Source: H111-94 sp034436045 (GTDB lineage Bacteria; Chloroflexota; Ktedonobacteria; Ktedonobacterales; Ktedonobacteraceae). Taken from it: a stretch of DNA of 10,861 nt. The stretch lies in NCBI GenBank assembly GCA_034436045.1, contig DAOTVZ010000126.1:1-10861 (forward strand). Direction: 5' to 3'. Positions within the stretch are counted from its first letter, which is position 1; each line of letters starts with the position of its first letter. Of this stretch, positions 1 to 6,167 are shown in pieces. The translations under genes were made by a program, and so were the position numbers. The notes under the pieces are model-generated. The model was given only the letters and a program-made list of their open reading frames with translations, did no database searches and was not told the DNA's origin.

Positions 1-1
1 C

Positions 2-574
2 ATCCTGAGCGCCGAGCGCGTGGCGCTGAACTTTCTAGGACATCTCTCCGGTATTGCCACACAGACCAATCGCTGTGTGCGCGCGCTCGAAGGTACACGT
101 GCGCGTATGCTAGATACACGCAAGACCACGCCGGGGCTACGCGCGCTGGAGAAGGCAGCGGTACAACTGGGGGGCGGACAAAACCACCGCTTTGGCCTGC
201 ATGATGGTGTGCTGATAAAGGATAACCATATCAAGGCGGCGGGAGGCGTGGCGCAGGCGGTGCGAGCGGCGCGTGGTCAGGCCCCACACCTGCTCAAAAT
301 TGAGGTTGAATGCGAGACGCTGACCGACGTGCGCGAGGCGTTAGAGGCGCAGGCCGATGTGATTCTGCTGGATAACATGGAGGTTGCCACCATGCGCTCT
401 GCCGTCGAACTGATCCGTGCGCAAGCCCCTCGTGTATTGATCGAAGCTTCCGGCAATATTGGTACTGACCCCGCGAAATTAGCCGCCGTGGCCGCGACCG
501 GCGTAGATTTCATCTCATCGGGTGCCTTAACCCATTCGGCACCCAATTTCGACATCTCACTGGAGTTTGCCTGA
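2..574 (+). CDS. nadC: Nicotinate-nucleotide pyrophosphorylase (quinolinate phosphoribosyltransferase), 3' part
   Basis: Converts quinolinate and PRPP to nicotinate mononucleotide, CO2 and pyrophosphate, the third step of de novo NAD synthesis, in the cytosol. The gene enters from the left edge in frame 2. The 190 visible codons cover roughly the last two thirds of a family that usually has about 280 residues. Family signatures are read directly: AERVALNFLGHLSGIAT near the edge, then TRKTTPGLRALEKAAV, the GGGQNHR and LIKDNH phosphate/substrate-binding segments, KIEVECETL, ADVILLDNM, IEASGNI and the C-terminal ISSGALTHSAP loop. The arginines, lysines and histidine that bind quinolinate and PRPP in this family appear intact. 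The GTG at 20 lies inside the conserved domain, so it is not the true start. nadA follows after 40 bases on the same strand, so the two are almost certainly co-transcribed; nadB may lie upstream, outside the window. Confidence 0.97.
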   Translation: MLSAERVALNFLGHLSGIATQTNRCVRALEGTRARMLDTRKTTPGLRALEKAAVQLGGGQNHRFGLHDGVLIKDNHIKAAGGVAQAVRAARGQAPHLLKIEVECETLTDVREALEAQADVILLDNMEVATMRSAVELIRAQAPRVLIEASGNIGTDPAKLAAVAATGVDFISSGALTHSAPNFDISLEFA

Positions 575-601
575 TCGGTTCCTGAGAGACGATCCCTATG
601 G

Positions 602-607
602 AAGGAG
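602..607 (+). promoter_or_regulatory. Ribosome binding site that fixes the nadA start
   Basis: AAGGAG lies 7 bases before the ATG at 615. It is the only good Shine-Dalgarno motif in the nadC-nadA gap and argues for ATG 615 over the upstream in-frame TTG at 567, which overlaps nadC and has no such motif. Confidence 0.8.
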
Positions 608-614
608 AGAAGCG

Positions 615-1805
615 ATGGCTGCAATTCAATCTGAGTGCGCAGAAAGTAAGGAAGAGCGCGTCCTGCCCCTGCTCAGACCGCATACGCGCGTGAAGCATGA
701 TCTTTCCAGACGCAGCGATGTTATTCCCCAGATGTATGCTGAGATGGATGGTGAGGAACTGGATCGGCGCATCACCGCCGCCAAGCAGACATTGGGCACG
801 CGGCTGGTCATTCTGGGCCACCACTATCAGCGCGATGAGATCATCAAGTATGCCGATTTTCGCGGCGATTCGTTCAAGCTTGCTCAGCAGGCGGCTGGAC
901 GGCCCGATGCCGATTACATCGTTTTCTGTGGCGTGCATTTCATGGCTGAGAGCGCCGATATTCTCAGTGCGCCGCATCAGAAGGTGATTCTGCCCAATCC
1001 TACGGCTGGCTGTTCGATGGCGGATATGGCGAATATTGGCGAGGTTGAAGAATGCTGGACAGTGCTGCACGAGATGCTGGGTGAGGATGCAAATATTGTG
1101 CCTGTCACCTATATGAACTCTGCTGCTGATCTCAAGGCGTTTTGTGGGCGCAATGGCGGCGTCGTGTGTACGTCATCTAATGCTCCTGCTGTGATGCGCT
1201 GGGCCTTTCAACGCGGTAAGCGTGTTCTATTCTTCCCAGACGAGCACCTGGGGCGCAATACAGCATTGCGCTATGGTATTCCAGAGCAGCAGATGGTGGT
1301 CTGGAATCCAAAGAACCCGCTGGCGATGGATGAAGATGTAGAACAGTTGGAAGATGCGAAGATCATTTTGTGGAAGGGCTATTGTTCCACGCACATGCGC
1401 TTTAGCGTGGAACAGGTTGAGAAGGCGCGCGCGGAGTACCCGGACATCAAGGTGCTGGTGCATCCTGAGTGCCGCCGCGAGGTGGTGGATGCTGCCGATC
1501 TGTTCGGTTCGACTGAGTATATCGTTGAGCAGATTGAGCGTGCACCGGCTGGCAGCAAATGGGCGGTGGGCACGGAGATTAACCTGGTGCATCGACTGGC
1601 AAAGGCCCATCCTGAGCAACTGATCTTCTGTCTCGATCCGGTGGTCTGTCCTTGCTCCACCATGTATCGCATCCATCCGGCATACCTGGCCTGGGTGCTG
1701 GAAGCGCTGGTGCGGGGTGAGGTGATCAACCAGGTAAGCGTTGACGAGGAAACGGCGTATTGGGCGCGGGTCGCGCTGGAACGCATGCTGGCGCTAAAAA
1801 AATAG
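615..1805 (+). CDS. nadA: Quinolinate synthase, 4Fe-4S dependent
   Basis: Condenses iminoaspartate (from NadB) with dihydroxyacetone phosphate to quinolinate, using an oxygen-sensitive [4Fe-4S] cluster in the cytosol. The 396-residue product is of the long NadA type. Conserved blocks are LGHHYQRDEI (67-76), FRGDSFKLA (82-90), FCGVHFMAESADIL (104-117), PNPTAGCSMADM (127-138), CTSSNA (185-190), FFPDEHLGRN (206-215), WKGYCSTHMRF (253-263), HPECRREV (283-290), GTEINLVHRL (319-328) and CPCSTMYRIHP (345-355). By analogy with characterised NadA proteins the three cluster ligands should be Cys133, Cys257 and Cys347. The chosen ATG is preceded by AAGGAG at 602-607. The first 30 or so residues are not conserved family sequence. 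The gene sits in an apparent nadC-nadA operon and converges on the kinase gene with only 11 bases between the stop codons. Confidence 0.97.
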   Translation: MAAIQSECAESKEERVLPLLRPHTRVKHDLSRRSDVIPQMYAEMDGEELDRRITAAKQTLGTRLVILGHHYQRDEIIKYADFRGDSFKLAQQAAGRPDADYIVFCGVHFMAESADILSAPHQKVILPNPTAGCSMADMANIGEVEECWTVLHEMLGEDANIVPVTYMNSAADLKAFCGRNGGVVCTSSNAPAVMRWAFQRGKRVLFFPDEHLGRNTALRYGIPEQQMVVWNPKNPLAMDEDVEQLEDAKIILWKGYCSTHMRFSVEQVEKARAEYPDIKVLVHPECRREVVDAADLFGSTEYIVEQIERAPAGSKWAVGTEINLVHRLAKAHPEQLIFCLDPVVCPCSTMYRIHPAYLAWVLEALVRGEVINQVSVDEETAYWARVALERMLALKK

Positions 1806-1816
1806 CGGTCGGTGGG

Positions 1817-3574
1817 CTAATTTGGCAGACTGGAACCCCAGGGTTTGGCACGCCGACGGGCTTTCTGCGCTTCCTGGTGATTGCCCAGTGCCTCGTAGAC
1901 GTCGGCTTTGAGGTTCCAGGCGCGGGTATAGCCGCGATCCATCTCGGTTGCTTCGTTAAGGGCATCGAGAGCGGCGCGATTATGGCCGAGGTGCATGAGT
2001 GCCTCGGCCTTGTTGCTCCAGGCGACGGCGCTGCGTGGATTGACGAGCAAGGCGCGAGTATAGGCTTCAACGGCTCCGTTGAAGTCGCGCAGGATATAGC
2101 GCGCGTTGCCCAGGCCGTTCCATGCCTGGAAGCTCATATTATCGAAGGAGAGTGCCTGCTCGTAGGAAAGAATGGCCTCTTCTGGCATGTTCAGCGCCAG
2201 TTGTGCATCGCCGCGTCCATTCCAGGCCATGACGTACTCGTTGTCGAGCGTCAGGGCGCGCTCGAAATGTACCAGCGCTTGCTGATGACGTTGCAGGGCC
2301 TGTAAGGCCAGCCCTGCACTCACCCAGACGACGGCGTTGCTGGGGTCGATTTCCGTGGCGCGCTGATAGGCCTCGAAGGCTTTACGGTAGTTGCCCTGAT
2401 TGTAGAGGGCGGTTCCCTTGCCGTTCCAGGCGTAGAAATTTTCAGGGTCCATGCGCAACGCTTCTTCATACGCTTGCAGCGCCAGGGTATATTGGTGCTG
2501 GAGCCGATATTGATCGCCCTCACGGCATTTTTCACGCACGCTGGTGGTGTTGGCAGGAGTGATACGCACGGCGGGTCTCCCAACGGCCTGTATCTTATTG
2601 GTGGCAGTATTGGCGGAAACCGGTGTCGAGCCTGTGCGTCTGTTGCGAGTGGTGTGTGGTGCGCTCTGGGCCGGAACCTGCACTTTAGCGGGAGGTGTGG
2701 CGCGGCAGGCTTGATCGAAGGCATACAGGAATTCCAGCATATCGGCAAAGCGTTCATCCGGGCGCATAGCCAGGGCGCGCTCAATCACGCTATCAAGCGC
2801 CACCGGTAGGTCGGGGTTGAGCGAGGAAACGGGGGGGATGTTGCCGTTAAGCGCGTCGGTCGGGTGATAGCCGGTGAGCATCTCGTAGAGGATGACGGCG
2901 CTGCTATACTGGTCGCTACGCGGGTCTACAATACCAGCATGTTGCTCCGGGGCCATGTAGCCGACGGTGCCGCGTACTGTGATTGTCTTGCCCACGCGCG
3001 CTCCAGGTTCCAGAGCGCGTGCGATGCCAAAATCAGTAAGCACCAGGCGGTAATCCTCCTGGTGGATTAAGATATTCTCAGGCTTGATGTCGCGGTGGAT
3101 GACCGGGCGCGGGCGCGTATGGGCATAGTGCAGTGCCTGGGCAAGCTGGTGGAAGTGATGAATCGTTTCATGCGCAACCAGCGGACCATTGACGTCTGCC
3201 AGGCGATTGCGCAGCGAGCCGCCGGTATAGAGGGGCATAACCAGAAAGACGCACGGCCCATCCTTGCCGTAGTCGAGAATCGGGGCGATGTTGGGATGAT
3301 CCAGACCCGCCGCGATGCGCGCTTCGCGCAGGAAGTGTTCGTGTTCACTGCTGGTTGTTTTGCTGGGTAACAGCACTTTAATGGCGACATAGCGTGAGAG
3401 CTTCTGGTCGATGCCGCGAAACACCGCAGCATAGCCACCTTTACTGATCAACGCTTCAACCACATAGCGTCCTGCCAGAGCTGTACCTAAAAGCGGTAGC
3501 ATGCATGCCTGACAAAATACATCGCTGTCCCGATTGAGGTATCCACAGTCGGTCTTATCGGCGCAGCGTCGCAT
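1817..3574 (-). CDS. Soluble Ser/Thr protein kinase with N-terminal zinc ribbon and seven C-terminal TPRs
   Basis: A 585-residue Hanks-type kinase. Residues 1-24 form a four-cysteine zinc ribbon (Cys4, Cys10, Cys21, Cys24). The kinase domain spans about 36-290: nucleotide loop SKGGYAAV (44-51), VAIK lysine Lys66, helix-C Glu84, HRDIKPEN with Asp162, DFG with Asp181, activation-loop threonines Thr197 and Thr199, and APE at 208-210. It is therefore an RD kinase expected to be active, although the first and third glycines of the usual GxGxxG loop are Ser44 and Ala49. A Thr/Pro/Asn-rich linker (291-345) leads to seven 34-residue TPRs (about 347-580). There is no transmembrane helix, unlike PknB-type sensors, so it should act in the cytosol, with TPRs as the docking surface. 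The start was chosen from a strong Shine-Dalgarno and from the matching N-terminus of the upstream paralogue; the ORF could extend to ATG 3676, overlapping that gene. It is probably the second gene of a two-gene operon. Confidence 0.93.
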   Translation of the reverse strand: MRRCADKTDCGYLNRDSDVFCQACMLPLLGTALAGRYVVEALISKGGYAAVFRGIDQKLSRYVAIKVLLPSKTTSSEHEHFLREARIAAGLDHPNIAPILDYGKDGPCVFLVMPLYTGGSLRNRLADVNGPLVAHETIHHFHQLAQALHYAHTRPRPVIHRDIKPENILIHQEDYRLVLTDFGIARALEPGARVGKTITVRGTVGYMAPEQHAGIVDPRSDQYSSAVILYEMLTGYHPTDALNGNIPPVSSLNPDLPVALDSVIERALAMRPDERFADMLEFLYAFDQACRATPPAKVQVPAQSAPHTTRNRRTGSTPVSANTATNKIQAVGRPAVRITPANTTSVREKCREGDQYRLQHQYTLALQAYEEALRMDPENFYAWNGKGTALYNQGNYRKAFEAYQRATEIDPSNAVVWVSAGLALQALQRHQQALVHFERALTLDNEYVMAWNGRGDAQLALNMPEEAILSYEQALSFDNMSFQAWNGLGNARYILRDFNGAVEAYTRALLVNPRSAVAWSNKAEALMHLGHNRAALDALNEATEMDRGYTRAWNLKADVYEALGNHQEAQKARRRAKPWGSSLPN

Positions 3575-3575
3575 T

Positions 3576-3584
3576 CCCTCCTCC
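3576..3584 (-). promoter_or_regulatory. Ribosome binding site that fixes the kinase start
   Basis: On the minus strand GGAGGAGGG stands directly before the ATG at 3574; the first GGAGG leaves a 5-base spacer. The longer start at 3676 would overlap the upstream gene and adds 34 residues with no counterpart in the paralogue. The in-frame ATG at 3625 has no comparable motif. Confidence 0.75.
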
Positions 3585-3630
3585 GCGTTATCGTGACTAG
3601 TCGTCGTGTCGTTTTTGAACAACATGCCCG

Positions 3631-5346
3631 TCAGGTTTCTGCATGCTGTGCCTGCTGCTCCAGGGAGCGCGCCCACTCCTGACAGGTCAATGCCTCCTGC
3701 TTTCTGCCGAGCTGCTCCAGCACGACGGCTTTGTTATACCAGGCATCAGGTTCTTCAGGTGCAAACGAGGTGGCCTGATCGAGAGCGGCTAACGCTTCGT
3801 CCAGGCGGCCCAATGCGAAGAGAGAGAGACCTTTGTTATTCCATGCTGCAATGTAGTGGGCATCTATAGACAGCGCACGATCAAAGGCGAGCAGCGCATC
3901 CTCGTGACGTTGTAGCTTATGTAATAAGCTCCCTTTATTATACCATGCTGAGAGCAGCCCGCTATCATAGAGGAGTGCCTGGGTGTAGGATTCCAGGGCT
4001 TCTTCATACATATGCAGAGCCGCCAGCACGTTACCCCGATTATACCACGCCCCGGCTAGCTTTGGGTCAAGAGCCAGTGTCTGGTCATAGGCGCTGAGTG
4101 CCTCGGCGAAGCGGTGCAGATCGCGCAGATCATTGCCCTTATCAAACCAGAGCGTTGCGTTGTGCGGAGCGTACTGCAAGGCTTGCTCGTGAATGGAGAG
4201 CGCCTGTTCGGGCTGCCGCATGCGTCGCAGGATGTTACCTTTGATATCCAGGAAGGCGACATTTGTGCTATCCAGCTCTAGCGCGCGATGAATGGCAATC
4301 AGCGCCTCCTCGTAGCGGTGCAGGCTGTAGAGAGTATCGCTCATGGCCTGCCAGATGACGCTTTGACTCGGATCAAGCAGCAAGGCGCGATCAAAGGCCA
4401 GCAGTGCCTCTTCCAGGTGATTTGCTTCGGCCAGGGCCATGCCGCGCCCACTCCATGCATAGACGTAGTTGGGATCAAAAGCCAGAGCCTGGGCATAGCT
4501 GTCCATCTCTTCCTCGAAGCGGTGCAATTCGTGGAGCGCGCTGGCGCGGGCCGTCCAGAGGCCGGGATCGCGCGGCTGCAATTTCAATGCCTGCTCATAC
4601 GCTTGCAGCGCTTCGCCAGGGCGTTGCAGGTGGAGAAGTGTAATGCCTTTGCCACGCCACGCTTCGATGGATGTCTTGTCCTGCAGAATAGCCTGTTCAT
4701 AGGCGAAAAGTGCCGCCTCATAGTGTTGCTGCATATACGCCTGATGCCCCTCCGTGAGCCAATCGCGCTGCAACGGAGCAATGACTTCAGGAATGGGGGT
4801 CAAAGGCGTGCGCACTGATGCATCGGTACGCCGGGGGGGAACGGCAATCCGTATCTGAGTTGCCATATCCTCGTTGTCTCCATTGTCCTCCTGGAGCGCG
4901 CCAGGGGCTGTGGGCTGAATGAGCCTGTTGCCGACACGGACAACGACGCGGCGAGGCACGCTATGTGTGGTGGACGGCTCACCTTCATAGGCCGATTTCA
5001 CCAGAAAAACGAATGTCCCGTCCTGACCGGCATCGATAACACGAATGCTACCAGGCTCCTGCAAATCTGCCGAGAGCGACATTGCCAGTTCAGCATCCTG
5101 CAAGAAGCCTTCGCGCTCCGCTTCGTCGCTCCCTTTGGGATGCAAGCCACGAACAGTGACCGGCGTGTTGGTATGACGATCAGTGGCCTGAAACGTCACC
5201 GTGTTTCTCTCTTTGCTGACCAGGGCCTGTATCTCGTAGCGGGCTTTCAGGAACGTACCTTTGAGTGGAATACCACAGTGGGCGCAAAAGCGCGTTCTAT
5301 CTCTGTTTTGAAAACCACAGTCATCTCTATCTAAACATTGGACCAT
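3631..5346 (-). CDS. Zinc-ribbon protein with a degenerate kinase N-lobe and eleven TPRs (pseudokinase-like scaffold)
   Basis: A 571-residue soluble protein. Residues 1-24 repeat the zinc ribbon of the downstream kinase with the same cysteine positions (4, 10, 21, 24). Residues 25-122 align with that kinase's N-lobe: gapless to residue 91 (35 of 91 identical from residue 1, hand count), then a four-residue insertion, ending in VFLV and a Tyr-x-Gly hinge. The catalytic parts are gone: the glycine loop reads SKERNTVT, the VAIK lysine is Arg66, the helix-C Glu is Asp84, and no HRD, DFG or APE follows. A linker rich in Pro, Arg and acidic residues (about 123-193) replaces the C-lobe. Eleven TPRs (about 194-571) follow, with the typical AW-x-N-K-G and EEAL-x-x-Y positions. 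It cannot be a kinase; a scaffold or regulator of the neighbouring kinase is an inference. GGGAGG lies 11 bases before ATG 5346. The kinase gene starts 56 bases after its stop. Confidence 0.88.
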   Translation of the reverse strand: MVQCLDRDDCGFQNRDRTRFCAHCGIPLKGTFLKARYEIQALVSKERNTVTFQATDRHTNTPVTVRGLHPKGSDEAEREGFLQDAELAMSLSADLQEPGSIRVIDAGQDGTFVFLVKSAYEGEPSTTHSVPRRVVVRVGNRLIQPTAPGALQEDNGDNEDMATQIRIAVPPRRTDASVRTPLTPIPEVIAPLQRDWLTEGHQAYMQQHYEAALFAYEQAILQDKTSIEAWRGKGITLLHLQRPGEALQAYEQALKLQPRDPGLWTARASALHELHRFEEEMDSYAQALAFDPNYVYAWSGRGMALAEANHLEEALLAFDRALLLDPSQSVIWQAMSDTLYSLHRYEEALIAIHRALELDSTNVAFLDIKGNILRRMRQPEQALSIHEQALQYAPHNATLWFDKGNDLRDLHRFAEALSAYDQTLALDPKLAGAWYNRGNVLAALHMYEEALESYTQALLYDSGLLSAWYNKGSLLHKLQRHEDALLAFDRALSIDAHYIAAWNNKGLSLFALGRLDEALAALDQATSFAPEEPDAWYNKAVVLEQLGRKQEALTCQEWARSLEQQAQHAET

Positions 5347-5392
5347 TGTCGCTTCAACCTCCCATTCCTACGCCGCAAAATCAATCAGTCTC

Positions 5393-5404
5393 ACCGCTAG
5401 CGGT
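5393..5404. repeat. Perfect 12-bp palindrome, candidate operator at the TPR-kinase promoter
   Basis: ACCGCTAGCGGT is its own reverse complement. It lies 7-18 bases downstream of the -10-like box at 5411-5416, so it covers or abuts the expected transcription start of the leftward TPR-kinase unit. A dimeric repressor site here would block initiation. No regulator gene next to it suggests which protein would bind. Confidence 0.5.
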
Positions 5405-5410
5405 TCCTCT

Positions 5411-5440
5411 AATGTAGCGAAAAGCGACCTGCTTTGTCAA
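5411..5440 (-). promoter_or_regulatory. Sigma70-type promoter for the TPR-kinase unit
   Basis: On the minus strand a perfect TTGACA (5435-5440) is followed after 18 bases by TACATT (5411-5416, 4 of 6 matches to TATAAT). The predicted start near 5404 gives a leader of about 60 bases before ATG 5346. The perfect palindrome at 5393-5404 sits at the predicted start. Confidence 0.6.
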
Positions 5441-5493
5441 TATATGAGGGGGATGAAACACAATTGGGGTAGGTCAAAATGGCAGAATCTCGC

Positions 5494-5526
5494 GTGAACC
5501 TGGCCCACAAGGGATACCAGGCTCAC
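5494..5526 (-). terminator. Hairpin at the end of the DUF983 gene, probable terminator
   Basis: The arms 5494-5503 and 5517-5526 pair over ten bases in the minus-strand RNA with one G-U pair; CCC/GGG inside the loop can pair further. The hairpin overlaps the DUF983 stop codon. The following RNA has only a short U run (ATTTTGA), so termination may be weak or factor-assisted. It separates the DUF983 gene from the promoter of the TPR-kinase pair. Confidence 0.45.
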
Positions 5527-5939
5527 ACGATGGCCTGATCATCTTTAGGGAGATTATGTTCGTCCGCTCGGTAGACGTACTCAGGCGGGTTGAGCAGATG
5601 ATCCAGGCTCATCCACAGGCTACGGCTATGGCGGTAGAACAGTATCGGCAGGATGATCGGTAGTGGGCTACCCAGGATCATAATGGGAATAAAAGGAATA
5701 TGTGGGTTGAGACCGGCTTCTATAGCAAAGGGTACCACCAGCCCCGTGACAATCAGCTCGCTAATGACGATGTTGATGGCCATAGAACTGGTGAAGTAGC
5801 CCTCTTCTCGCTCATAGATGAAGTGGCACACGGGGCAGGCTTCGTACATCTTAAAGAAGCCGCGAAAGAGCTTGCCCTTGCCACAGACAGGGCAGCGTAA
5901 GCGCAACCCTCTCCATAACAGTATCCATACATTGTTCAT
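5523..5939 (-). CDS. DUF983 family small membrane protein with two CxxC motifs
   Basis: A 138-residue protein matching the DUF983 pattern: an N-terminal CPVCGKGKLF segment (Cys16, Cys19), a second CPVC knuckle (Cys35, Cys38) that could bind a metal, then two hydrophobic segments at about 52-74 and 81-103 separated by a proline-bearing loop, and a C-terminal FYRHSRSLWMSLDHL stretch typical of the family. The four cysteines should form a zinc-ribbon-like knob on one face of the membrane. The function of DUF983 proteins is unknown. The ATG at 5939 has only a weak purine-rich stretch (AAAGAGA) upstream, but the conserved family sequence begins right after it. The gene lies 219 bases downstream of the clpC-type gene, behind a long hairpin and its own -10-like box, so it is probably transcribed separately. 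Confidence 0.88.
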   Translation of the reverse strand: MNNVWILLWRGLRLRCPVCGKGKLFRGFFKMYEACPVCHFIYEREEGYFTSSMAINIVISELIVTGLVVPFAIEAGLNPHIPFIPIMILGSPLPIILPILFYRHSRSLWMSLDHLLNPPEYVYRADEHNLPKDDQAIV

Positions 5940-5990
5940 GCGTTTCTCTTTAATGCTCGTTTGTATTGGATGATGTTGATCACAGACCTT

Positions 5991-5999
5991 ATTATATCA
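5991..5999 (-). promoter_or_regulatory. Extended -10 promoter element for the DUF983 gene
   Basis: The minus strand reads TGATATAAT, a perfect TATAAT with the extended TG-n element, about 52 bases before the DUF983 ATG. No good -35 box is seen at 17 bases, as is common for extended -10 promoters. Confidence 0.5.
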
Positions 6000-6063
6000 T
6001 CTCACATCCATAAGATGGTACGGCAGAAGATGAGGATAGATTTTTGCAAAGAGGGCAGGATGG

Positions 6064-6143
6064 CGAGCGCAAGGTACGACTCTGCCCTATACAAGGGCCA
6101 GGAATGATGTCGTCATATAGGGTAGGGGCGTACCTTCCGCTCG
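6064..6143. repeat. Long imperfect inverted repeat (28-bp arms) between clpC and the DUF983 gene
   Basis: Positions 6064-6091 pair with 6116-6143. By hand count there are 24 Watson-Crick pairs, 2 G-T pairs and 2 mismatches (6070/6137 C-C and 6079/6128 A-G), with a 24-base loop (6092-6115). Two further G-T pairs extend the arms outward (6062 and 6063 with 6145 and 6144). All four G-T pairs are G-U wobbles only if the plus strand is transcribed; in minus-strand RNA they are C-A mismatches. It may be a terminator for clpC, a small intergenic mobile repeat (MITE- or REP-like) or a structured RNA. No target-site duplication is evident. Confidence 0.7.
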
Positions 6144-6167
6144 TTTTGTAAAAGATGCTCAAAACGA
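6141..6167 (-). terminator. A/T-rich hairpin across the clpC stop codon
   Basis: TCGTTTTG (6141-6148) and CAAAACGA (6160-6167) are perfect 8-base inverted arms around an 11-base loop, overlapping the clpC stop codon at 6159-6161. There is no U run directly after it, and it shares three bases with the longer inverted repeat downstream, so the two folds compete. It may take part in transcript ending or 3'-end stability. Confidence 0.3.

Noticed and set aside
567..614. Longer nadA starting at TTG 567, overlapping nadC
   Set aside because: The added 16 residues have no Shine-Dalgarno motif and no family match, whereas ATG 615 has AAGGAG at ideal spacing.
1792..1807. CGCTA/TAGCG hairpin with an A-only loop across the nadA stop codon, as a bidirectional terminator
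   Set aside because: The stem is only five pairs and there is no U run on either side.
1760..2305. Long open frame on the plus strand over the kinase gene, and others such as 4288-4818, 8535-9179 and the minus-strand 510-1070
   Set aside because: They lie opposite convincing genes, show low-complexity or unfamiliar sequence, and have no family motifs; they are by-products of codon use on the other strand.
3575..3676. Longer kinase starting at ATG 3676 or ATG 3625
   Set aside because: The ATG at 3676 overlaps the upstream gene by 46 bases. The added residues have no counterpart in the paralogue, and the strongest Shine-Dalgarno is just before 3574.
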